A stretch of DNA of 8,993 nt from Auritidibacter sp. Marseille-P8566. GTDB lineage: Bacteria; Bacteroidota; Bacteroidia; Flavobacteriales; Flavobacteriaceae. The stretch lies in NCBI GenBank assembly GCA_943325595.2, contig CALPQA020000051.1, positions 1 through 8,993 on the forward strand, read 5' to 3'. The notes under the pieces were generated by a model. The model did not search any database. It was not told the origin of the DNA and was given only the letters and a program-made list of their open reading frames with translations. Below, piece after piece: positions 1 through 6,583 of the stretch. Numbering within the stretch: position 1 is the first letter of the stretch; each line of letters opens with the position of its first letter. A program made the translations under genes and the position numbers.

Positions 1-927
1 CGGGAAGTTTACAGCAAATATGATATTATGACTGTTGCCGAAGGCGCTGGAAGTTCCCCAGAAGAAGCAATGCAATTTGTTGATCCTGAACGAAAAGAAC
101 TCAATATGGCCTATCATTTTGAAAGTGTCGATATTGGAAAACACATTTCAGATTTTGGACTTGTAAAATATAAAAACATCTTTTCACGATACGATAAAGA
201 ATTTAAGGACAAAGGCTGGCTAGCAATATTTTTGGCCAATCATGATCAGCCAAGAATGGTTAGTAAATTTGGAAATGACACTCCTAAATTCAGAGAAATA
301 TCTTCCAAAATGCTTTCTACATTTGTAATGACCATGCGTGGAACGCCTTATTATTACTATGGTGACGAATTGGGAATGTCGAATATTCGTTTCAATTCTA
401 TCGATGACTATCAAGATGTTGATACTCGAAATAAATACATCGGACTAAAAAATAATGGAGGCGATTTGAAGGCTTTTCTAGAGGGTCAGAAGCAAACTGC
501 CCGAGAAAACGGTAGAACACCTTTTCAATGGGATAAAACCAAAAATGCAGGCTTTACATCTGGAAAACCTTGGCTAAAAGTGAATCAAAATTATGAAACA
601 GTTAATGCTGAAGCACAAGAGAAAGACCCAAATTCGACTCTAAATTATTTCAGAAAATTAGTCAAATTACGAAAAGCAAATCCAATATTAATTCATGGTA
701 TATTTGAAATTGTAGATGAGCTAAATCCATCTGTTTTTGCATATACACGAGAACTTGATGGGAAAAAATGGTTGGTTGCGCTAAATTTCACATCAAATGA
801 TGTAACTTTTAATTCAGGATTTTCGTTGGCAGAATCTAAAATAATTAGCAGTAATTATGCCGAAGTAAAGGAATTGAATGTCAGTTCTCTACGACCTTAT
901 GAAGCCCTAATAATTGAATTGAAATAA
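1..927 (+). CDS. Alpha-glucosidase / oligo-1,6-glucosidase, GH13 family, C-terminal part (5' end outside window)
   Basis: The reading frame is open from base 1, so the ATG at 28 is an internal Met. The 308 visible residues are the C-terminal part of a GH13 (alpha-amylase clan) exo-glucosidase that releases glucose from the non-reducing end of alpha-linked oligosaccharides. Visible signatures are TVAEGAG, whose Glu (visible residue 14) is the general acid/base; NHDQPR (Asp about residue 82, transition-state stabiliser); RGTPYYYYGDELGM; NGRTPFQW; and a short C-terminal beta domain ending in EALIIELK. These match the oligo-1,6-glucosidase/alpha-glucosidase subgroup. The region holding the nucleophile Asp, and the neighbouring residue that separates alpha-1,4 from alpha-1,6 specificity, lies upstream, so linkage preference cannot be decided. 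Cellular location is also unknown without the N-terminus. The next gene starts 46 bp downstream with no clear terminator between, so read-through is possible. Confidence 0.93.
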   Translation, partial: REVYSKYDIMTVAEGAGSSPEEAMQFVDPERKELNMAYHFESVDIGKHISDFGLVKYKNIFSRYDKEFKDKGWLAIFLANHDQPRMVSKFGNDTPKFREISSKMLSTFVMTMRGTPYYYYGDELGMSNIRFNSIDDYQDVDTRNKYIGLKNNGGDLKAFLEGQKQTARENGRTPFQWDKTKNAGFTSGKPWLKVNQNYETVNAEAQEKDPNSTLNYFRKLVKLRKANPILIHGIFEIVDELNPSVFAYTRELDGKKWLVALNFTSNDVTFNSGFSLAESKIISSNYAEVKELNVSSLRPYEALIIELK

Positions 928-935
928 AAAAATAA

Positions 936-945
936 TTAACGTTAA
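936..945. promoter_or_regulatory. Perfect palindrome TTAACGTTAA, possible LacI-family operator
   Basis: A perfect 10-bp palindrome with a central CG lies in the 46-bp gap between the alpha-glucosidase stop and the start of the 187-residue protein gene. LacI-family repressors typically bind palindromes with a central CpG flanked by A/T half-sites (AACGTT core), and a LacI-type regulator is encoded at 6584-7615. Linking the two is inference. Short palindromes are common in AT-rich DNA and I found no second good copy in front of another gene here. Confidence 0.25.
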
Positions 946-973
946 CATCGTAAAAAATTCTTATTTTTATAAA

Positions 974-1537
974 ATGAAAAAAATAGCATTCGCTTTATTA
1001 ACCCTTCTTTTAACTGCTACATTTTTATATAATGTAATAGGTTATCAGCTTATGTTTTCACTTAAAAAGGAGCAGAAGTGGGTTGCAGCAATGCAAAAAA
1101 TTCCAGATTCAAAATTCAAAGTCCTTCGATTAAACGCCACTTTATATTCATTTATTGATGATACTGAAATGGAAATCGTTAATGAGAATTTTACTTATAA
1201 AAATAAAACGTACCATGTCTTTAAAAAACAAATTAAAGGTAATATTATAAGTTTGTATTATTTGCCAAACGAAAATTTCATTTCCGAAGTTGCATTAAAA
1301 AACCTTGTTGAAAATGATCTTTTTGAAAATGCACCTTTGTCAAAAAAACCACTGGAAAAACTAGTAAAATCATTTGTTAAAGATTATTTACCACATCATG
1401 ACATCCATTTAGGAGGCATAAATAATAGCATTTATTCCGATGAAAGAGATGATTTTCATCCGAAAGAAAAGCTACAATCGGGTTATTTAACGAAATTATT
1501 TTCTCCTCCAAAAAGAGAATTCAGTTCAATTTCCTAA
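974..1537 (+). CDS. Small membrane-anchored protein of unknown function (187 aa)
   Basis: I do not recognise a named family, and no function is claimed. The protein begins MKK and has one hydrophobic segment at about residues 4-23, followed by YNVIGYQLMFSL. It is probably held in the inner membrane by this N-terminal helix, with the rest in the periplasm; an uncleaved or poorly cleaved signal peptide is the alternative, since no clear cleavage site is visible. The remainder is mixed charged sequence. A histidine cluster, PHHDIHLGG (residues 140-148), is followed by another His at about 162, which could bind metal, though that is inference. The ATG at 974 is chosen because the hydrophobic segment follows it directly and the frame has no better upstream start. 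The leader is A/T-rich without a Shine-Dalgarno motif. The gene sits 46 bp after the alpha-glucosidase and 109 bp before the beta-barrel gene, so it may belong to either unit. Confidence 0.72.
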   Translation: MKKIAFALLTLLLTATFLYNVIGYQLMFSLKKEQKWVAAMQKIPDSKFKVLRLNATLYSFIDDTEMEIVNENFTYKNKTYHVFKKQIKGNIISLYYLPNENFISEVALKNLVENDLFENAPLSKKPLEKLVKSFVKDYLPHHDIHLGGINNSIYSDERDDFHPKEKLQSGYLTKLFSPPKREFSSIS

Positions 1538-1563
1538 TCAAATTCACTTCGAATTTTGATTGG
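1534..1563 (+). terminator. Hairpin overlapping the stop codon of the 187-aa gene, weak terminator candidate
   Basis: Bases 1534-1545 and 1551-1563 can pair as a stem of about 12 bp with one bulged T, one G-U pair and a five-base loop (ACTTC). The TAA stop (1535-1537) lies inside the left arm. No strong T-run follows, so it may be an RNA 3'-end or processing structure rather than an efficient terminator. Confidence 0.3.
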
Positions 1564-1646
1564 TAATTCTATTTATTAGAACACTATTTATTTTTCCAAA
1601 AAGGATTAATTAAGTAGTGCTTTTGAATTCACTTTATAAAAATTAT

Positions 1647-2573
1647 ATGAAAAAAATAATAGTAGTAGGCCTCATTTTGGCAACATTCCAAATTCATGCA
1701 CAAACCGAAATTGACGGTATCATGATGGAAAAAAACAATTTTTGCACAGGAGCTGTTTATGAATATAGCAGTTGGAATAAATACTGGGAAGGCGGATTTA
1801 AACGCGAAAATCAAAATTTTGGTACAGTTTCCACCCAAAGATATGCCCTTATGGGAAACTATGGAATTTCTAGTAAGTTAAATGTAATCTTTAATATACC
1901 TTACGTAATTACAAATGCGTCGTCGGGAACAATGATTGGACAAAAAGGAATTCAAGATTTGTCATTAACGCTGAAATATTTGATTTTCGAAAAAGAGATT
2001 AAGCAAAATTTGCTTTCTTTCTACGTTTTTGGAGGGTATTCTTTACCAACTTCAAATTATGTAGCCGATTATTTACCATTGAGCATTGGTTTACAAAGTA
2101 AAACGGGGACAATTCGATTAATGAGTGATTATCAATTTGGAAAATTATTTGCAACGGCTTCAATGGCTTACGTAAAGCGTTCCAATATCAAAATTGATAG
2201 AAATTCCTATTTAACAAACGAAATGCATTATACCAATGAAGTTGATATGCCTGATGCCATTTCTACAAATGTCCGATTTGGATATCGAACGAACCGATTG
2301 ATTTTGGAAGCTATTTATGATAATTGGGTGACTCAGGCTGGAGGATTTGATATTACGTTAAACAATATGCCTTTTCCAAGTAATACTATGAATGCTTCAA
2401 AATGGGGAATTAATTCAAAATATACTTTCGACAAAGTGCCTGGACTTTCATTAGTTGGTGGCTATAATTCTGTAATTGACGGAAGAAATGTTGGACAATC
2501 TAACACAATTTATGGGGGATTTTTCTATTTAATGAATTTAAAAAAAACAAAAAAAGATGATACTTCTAAATAA
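1647..2573 (+). CDS. Outer-membrane beta-barrel protein, MetA/phenol-pathway transporter type
   Basis: This 308-residue protein has a clear signal peptide: MKK, a hydrophobic core, and predicted cleavage at HA|Q (residues 18/19). The start is placed at ATG 1647 because a GTG ten codons upstream (1617) would put a polar extension ahead of a well-formed signal sequence. The mature part alternates short amphipathic strands with turns. NYGISSKLNVIFNIPYV (about residues 71-87) and GIQDLSLTLKY (101-111) resemble the outer-membrane barrel family annotated as 'transporter / MetA pathway of phenol degradation'. That family is thought to form channels for small molecules; the cargo here is unknown. The last probable strand (YGGFFYLMNL) is followed by a Lys-rich tail rather than ending at the terminal aromatic usual for such barrels. 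The gene overlaps the haloperoxidase-like lipoprotein gene by 17 bp, implying co-transcription and probably coupled translation. The barrel fold is fairly sure; transport is inferred. Confidence 0.77.
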   Translation: MKKIIVVGLILATFQIHAQTEIDGIMMEKNNFCTGAVYEYSSWNKYWEGGFKRENQNFGTVSTQRYALMGNYGISSKLNVIFNIPYVITNASSGTMIGQKGIQDLSLTLKYLIFEKEIKQNLLSFYVFGGYSLPTSNYVADYLPLSIGLQSKTGTIRLMSDYQFGKLFATASMAYVKRSNIKIDRNSYLTNEMHYTNEVDMPDAISTNVRFGYRTNRLILEAIYDNWVTQAGGFDITLNNMPFPSNTMNASKWGINSKYTFDKVPGLSLVGGYNSVIDGRNVGQSNTIYGGFFYLMNLKKTKKDDTSK

Positions 2574-4113
2574 TAAATACAAATTAATCGCAAGTTTAGC
2601 CTTAATAATAACGGTGCTATTTTCTTGTAATTCTGACATTGTTGAAAGCACGGAGCACTATTCACAATTGAATCCTACAAATCCAGATGCTACTGCGGGA
2701 AACTGGAGACCAATTTTGTTAAGCGCCCCAAATGAATTTTCTCTAGATGCTCCAGTAGCAACTACAAATGCTGCTTTTTTGAGGGAAATCAATGAAATCA
2801 AAAGTTACCAAGCCAATATTACAGAAGATCAAGAACGAATTATTAGTTATTGGAGTGTTGGTGGCGTATTACGATGGAATGAAATTATGCGGACTTTAGT
2901 GGCAAAACACAACCGTCCTCCTTATCAAAATGCAGATGGGTCTTATCCAAGTCCATCTAGTGCCAACCCATTTGCCAATCCACAATTTCCGTTTTCAAAT
3001 CCACCATTCGCAGCAAGAGCTTACGCTTATGTAAGTGCAGCGCAATATGATGCTTTAGTTGCGACTTGGTATTATAAAAACCTTTATAATAGAGCGGCTC
3101 CATTCACTGTTGATCAAAGTATTAAAGTGTTAATTCCAAAAAGTACGTTGCCTTCTTATCCTTCTGAAGATGGAGTTTTGTCGGGAGTGACGGTTGAACT
3201 ATTGAAATTATTATTCCCAACTGAAATTGCCTATATCAATCAAAAAGCAGATGAAGAAAAATTATACCGAATTATTAGCGGTGCCAATGTTCGAAGTGAT
3301 GTAGAAGCAGGAATCATTCTTGGAAGAAAAATTGCAGCGAAATTTATTACCAAAGCAGCTAGTGATGGTGCTGGATTGGCCATTGGCGACCAAGCCTATT
3401 GGACACAATTAGAAACCCAAACACAGGCTACAGGTGAAATTCCTTGGAAGTCACTAGACATGCCTTCACGACCACCAATGTTACCGAAATTTGGAAATGT
3501 AAAATCACTTTTGATGACTCCGGCTATGGTTGTTGCAAACAGACCCGTTCCGCCACCATCAACTGGATCGGCTCAATTTAGAACCGAATTAAATGAAGTT
3601 AAAAAATACAGTAAAAGCGCTTCGAGAAGAAACATGCAAATTGTGACTTTTTGGGCAGATGGCGTTGGAACCTATACTCCACCCGGACATTGGAATGCCA
3701 TTGCAGTTGCTGAATTTGCCAATCAAAATTATAGTGAAGTTCGGTGGGCTAGAAATTTAGCACTTCTAAATCTTTCCTTGATGGATGCTGCTATCAGTTG
3801 TTGGGATGCCAAATATTTTTATTTCAATCCGCGACCATGTCAAATGGATCCTTCAATAAAAACACTTACAGGAATCCCTAATTTTCCTGCCTATGTTTCT
3901 GGACATTCTACTTTTAGTGGAGCAGCAGCAACAGTTTTAGGTCATATCCTTCCTGCCAAATCACAAGATTTTAATGAAATGGCAAAAGAAGCTTCAAATT
4001 CAAGACTTTATGGAGCAATTCACTATAGAAGTGATTGTGAGCAAGGCCTTATTTTGGGAGAAAAAGTAGGGAATATTGCAGTTTCTCGAGCGCTTACTGA
4101 TGGCGCAGAGTAA
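2557..4113 (+). CDS. Vanadium-dependent haloperoxidase / PAP2-superfamily lipoprotein
   Basis: This 518-residue protein starts with a lipoprotein signal peptide (hydrophobic core, then LFSC with lipidated Cys24), so it is anchored in a membrane on the outside of the cytoplasm. The C-terminal half has the full oxyanion-binding set shared by vanadium haloperoxidases and PAP2 acid phosphatases: K419-x6-R426-P427 (in KYFYFNPRP), S448-G449-H450 (in YVSGHSTFSG), and R483-x5-H489 (in SRLYGAIHYRSD). These bind vanadate or phosphate; H489 would be the covalent ligand and H450 the acid/base. The spacings match those I recall for fungal chloroperoxidase. The sequence cannot settle whether it is a halide oxidase or a phosphatase. 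The N-terminal half (about 72-265) resembles a degenerate copy of the C-terminal half. The ATG at 2557 lies inside the barrel gene and directly precedes the signal peptide. The gene ends 12 bp before a strong terminator. Confidence 0.87.
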   Translation: MILLNNKYKLIASLALIITVLFSCNSDIVESTEHYSQLNPTNPDATAGNWRPILLSAPNEFSLDAPVATTNAAFLREINEIKSYQANITEDQERIISYWSVGGVLRWNEIMRTLVAKHNRPPYQNADGSYPSPSSANPFANPQFPFSNPPFAARAYAYVSAAQYDALVATWYYKNLYNRAAPFTVDQSIKVLIPKSTLPSYPSEDGVLSGVTVELLKLLFPTEIAYINQKADEEKLYRIISGANVRSDVEAGIILGRKIAAKFITKAASDGAGLAIGDQAYWTQLETQTQATGEIPWKSLDMPSRPPMLPKFGNVKSLLMTPAMVVANRPVPPPSTGSAQFRTELNEVKKYSKSASRRNMQIVTFWADGVGTYTPPGHWNAIAVAEFANQNYSEVRWARNLALLNLSLMDAAISCWDAKYFYFNPRPCQMDPSIKTLTGIPNFPAYVSGHSTFSGAAATVLGHILPAKSQDFNEMAKEASNSRLYGAIHYRSDCEQGLILGEKVGNIAVSRALTDGAE

Positions 4114-4125
4114 TATCCTAAATAC

Positions 4126-4162
4126 AACAAGTAGTGAAATCTTTTTACTACTTGTTTTTTTT
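4126..4162 (+). terminator. Strong rho-independent terminator after the haloperoxidase-like gene
   Basis: Bases 4126-4139 pair with 4143-4156 in a stem of 14 bp (one G-U pair) with a three-base loop, and an unbroken T-run covers 4155-4162. It closes the unit ending at 4113. It also leaves only 21 bp before the ATG of the GH3 gene, too little for an ordinary promoter downstream of it. Confidence 0.85.
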
Positions 4163-4183
4163 AATATTTAAAATGAATTTATT

Positions 4184-6451
4184 ATGAAAAAAAGTGCTTC
4201 GTTAATTATTATTTGTTTGATCTGTACCTTCAATTTTTGGGGGCAAAAAAAGCCGTCTTCAAAAACAGATGTCGATATAAAAGTGACCACCTTACTTTCA
4301 AAAATGTCACTTGAAGAAAAAATTGGTCAGATGACACAAATGACGATAACCAATTTTGAAGAAAATGGAAATTCAGGTCTTTTAGACAAGGTTAAATTAA
4401 ATGAAGCTATTTCAAAATATCATATTGGTTCATTGTTAAATGTTCCAAATCCAGGTGCCCCAACGATTAAAAAGTGGCAAGAAGTACAAACAATCATTTC
4501 AAACGAAGTAAATAATACCCGTCTAAAAATTCCTGTGTTATACGGAATAGACGCGATTCACGGGGCAAGTTATACAGCAGGGGCTACTTTATTTCCTCAA
4601 CAAATTGGCATGGCCGCAACTTTCAATACCGAATTAGTGAAGAAAGGTGCCGAAATTTCAGCGTATGAAACTCGTGCTTCATCAATTCCATGGGTTTTTT
4701 CGCCAGATTTAGATTTACCTAGAAATCCTTCCTGGTCGAGAATGTGGGAATCTTTCGGAGAAGACACCTATTTGTCCTCTCAAATGGGGGTTGCAATGGT
4801 TCAAGGTTTTGAGGGAAATAATGTGGGTTCAAAATACCATGTGGCTTCTTGTATGAAACACTTTTTGGGATATGGAAGCACAACCACAGGAAAAGACAGA
4901 ACGCCAAGTATCATTCCAGAGCGTGTTTTACGACAGTTTGATTTGCCTATTTATGAAGCGGCTGTAAAGTCAGGTTCCAAAAGTATTATGATTAGTTCTG
5001 GCGAAATTAATGGAACTCCAGTTCATGCAAGCCACTATTTGATTACAGATGTATTAAAAAAAGAATTAGGATTTCAAGGAGTTGTTGTAACCGATTGGAA
5101 AGACATTATCTACCTTCATACGCGTCATAAAGTTGCAGAAACCGAAAGAGATGCAGTGAAAATTGCAGTTATGGCAGGAATTGACATGAGCATGGTTCCA
5201 GAAGATTATTCTTTTTATACCTACTTATTGGATTTGGTCAACAAAAAAGAAATCCCAATGTCCCGAATTGATGATGCCGTTTCTAGGATTTTAAAATTAA
5301 AATTTGAATTGAATTTATTCGAAAATACAATTGCAAATTTAAGCGATTATCCAAAATTTGGTTCATCGGAATTTATCGATTTCGCGTATCAATCCGCAGC
5401 AGAATCCATTACATTACTGAAAAATAAAGGAGCAGTTTTGCCATTAACAAAAAATGAAACCATATTTGTTACAGGTCCTACGGCCAATAGCATGAAATAC
5501 TTAAATGGTGGATGGTCATACAATTGGCAAGGCGAAAATTCAGATACGTATGCAGCCGATAAATTTACTATTTTGGAAGCATTAGAAAATAAAATTGGCA
5601 AAGAAAATGTTCACTATTCTGAAGGTGCATTTTTTGACAAAGAAGATGATTTAGCCATAGAAAGAGCAGTAGAAGCAGCAAAAGGAGCTTCAAAAATAAT
5701 TTTATGCCTTGGCGAAAAAAACTACACGGAGACTCCTGGCGACATCAGTAATTTATCTATTGGGGAATCCCAGATTAAATTAGCTTTGGCGTTATCAAAA
5801 CTAAATATACCTATTGTTTTAGTTTTAAACGAAGGGCGTCCTAGAATAATTAGCACATTCGAGGATAAAATGGACGCTGTTATTCAAAGTTACTTACCCG
5901 GAAATGAAGGCGCAAGAGCGCTTATTGATATTCTTTTTGGAGATGTAAATCCAAGTGGGAAACTTCCATATAATTATCCAAGATATACTAATTCCTTAGA
6001 AAAATACAATCGAAAATATACAGAAAGTTTGGGAGATAATGAGCAAAATAACGATGCCAAATATGAAAAAAGTTATTCGCCTCAATTTGAATTTGGTAGT
6101 GGCTTGTCGTATACTTCTTTTGAATATTCCAATTTAACTTTTGATAAGACTACACTTAAAACTGCAGATTCGATATCGGTTTCCGTTACTGTTAAAAACA
6201 CTGGAAATGTTATAGGAAAAGAAGCCGTTTTATTGTACTTATCCGATGAATATGCTAGTATTACTCCAGAAGTAAAAGCTTTAAAAAGATTTCAAAAAAT
6301 CGAATTGAAACCAAACGAATCAAAAACGGTGACATTTGTATTGAATCAAAAAGACTTACAATTTGTAAATAATAGTTTGAAATGGACTGCTGAAAAAGGG
6401 ACTTTTAAAGTGCAAATTGCAAAGCTCGCTAAAGAATTTAATTTAAATTAG
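4184..6451 (+). CDS. Exported beta-glucosidase, glycoside hydrolase family 3
   Basis: This 755-residue enzyme is predicted to remove beta-linked glucose (or a similar sugar) from the non-reducing end of oligosaccharides by the retaining GH3 mechanism. A signal peptide ends at about WG|Q (20/21); no lipobox fits, so it is probably a soluble periplasmic protein. The order is a GH3 N-terminal TIM barrel (about 35-385), a GH3 C-terminal alpha/beta domain (about 405-600) and a fibronectin-III-like domain (about 650-750). Substrate-site motifs are GIDAIHG (D123), RMWESFGED (186-194) and KHF (K225-H226). The nucleophile is D304 in VVTDW. The likely acid/base is E516 in NYTETPGD, by similarity to barley exo-glucanase ExoI. 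KHFLGYGSTTTGKDRTP also resembles GH3 enzymes of Bacteroidetes polysaccharide-utilisation loci. Length is normal for a three-domain GH3. The gene starts 21 bp after a terminator, and the LacI regulator follows 132 bp later. The exact substrate is unknown. Confidence 0.94.
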   Translation: MKKSASLIIICLICTFNFWGQKKPSSKTDVDIKVTTLLSKMSLEEKIGQMTQMTITNFEENGNSGLLDKVKLNEAISKYHIGSLLNVPNPGAPTIKKWQEVQTIISNEVNNTRLKIPVLYGIDAIHGASYTAGATLFPQQIGMAATFNTELVKKGAEISAYETRASSIPWVFSPDLDLPRNPSWSRMWESFGEDTYLSSQMGVAMVQGFEGNNVGSKYHVASCMKHFLGYGSTTTGKDRTPSIIPERVLRQFDLPIYEAAVKSGSKSIMISSGEINGTPVHASHYLITDVLKKELGFQGVVVTDWKDIIYLHTRHKVAETERDAVKIAVMAGIDMSMVPEDYSFYTYLLDLVNKKEIPMSRIDDAVSRILKLKFELNLFENTIANLSDYPKFGSSEFIDFAYQSAAESITLLKNKGAVLPLTKNETIFVTGPTANSMKYLNGGWSYNWQGENSDTYAADKFTILEALENKIGKENVHYSEGAFFDKEDDLAIERAVEAAKGASKIILCLGEKNYTETPGDISNLSIGESQIKLALALSKLNIPIVLVLNEGRPRIISTFEDKMDAVIQSYLPGNEGARALIDILFGDVNPSGKLPYNYPRYTNSLEKYNRKYTESLGDNEQNNDAKYEKSYSPQFEFGSGLSYTSFEYSNLTFDKTTLKTADSISVSVTVKNTGNVIGKEAVLLYLSDEYASITPEVKALKRFQKIELKPNESKTVTFVLNQKDLQFVNNSLKWTAEKGTFKVQIAKLAKEFNLN

Positions 6452-6498
6452 GTTTTTTGTGATATCAAGAATTAATGTTTTTAATAATGTCAAATCTG

Positions 6499-6528
6499 TT
6501 ATTTTTTAATAAAAAAGTAGTACATTCG
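6499..6528 (+). promoter_or_regulatory. Possible Bacteroidetes-type promoter for the LacI regulator gene
   Basis: The 132-bp gap between the GH3 and LacI genes contains TTA (6499-6501), a 19-bp spacer, then TACATTCG (6521-6528). These approximate the Flavobacterium/Bacteroides consensus TTG, spacer of about 19, TAnnTTTG, with one mismatch in each box. It lies about 55 bp before the ATG at 6584, a plausible leader length. The rest of the gap is AT-rich with no other clear element. Confidence 0.35.
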
Positions 6529-6583
6529 GAATTAATTTACAATTGTTTTTCGAGTTTAATAATTTAACAGCCTTTTATAATTT

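Noticed and set aside
28..30. ATG at 28 as the start of the alpha-glucosidase
   Set aside because: The frame is open to base 1, and residues before it (REVYSKYDI) are conserved GH13 sequence running straight into TVAEGAG, so the gene is cut by the window edge.
220..414. Short - strand open frame inside the GH13 gene
   Set aside because: It lies wholly opposite well-conserved GH13 coding sequence and its translation resembles no protein family.
1617..1646. GTG start giving a ten-residue longer barrel protein
   Set aside because: The ATG at 1647 begins a textbook signal peptide (MKK plus hydrophobic core); the extension would bury it behind polar residues.
1629..1838. - strand open frame opposite the barrel gene
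   Set aside because: It is antisense to the signal peptide and first strands of the barrel, with no recognisable domain.
1901..1908. TTACGTAA palindrome as a second LacI operator
   Set aside because: It is only 8 bp, lies inside the barrel coding sequence, and its half-sites differ from the 936-945 palindrome.
4184..4246. Lipobox in the GH3 signal peptide (Cys11 or Cys14)
   Set aside because: Both Cys residues lie inside the hydrophobic core and lack a small residue at -1; a normal cleavage before Gln21 fits better.
4719..5601. Two - strand open frames (4719-4907 and 5389-5601) inside the GH3 gene
   Set aside because: Both lie antisense to conserved GH3 motifs, with no family signature.
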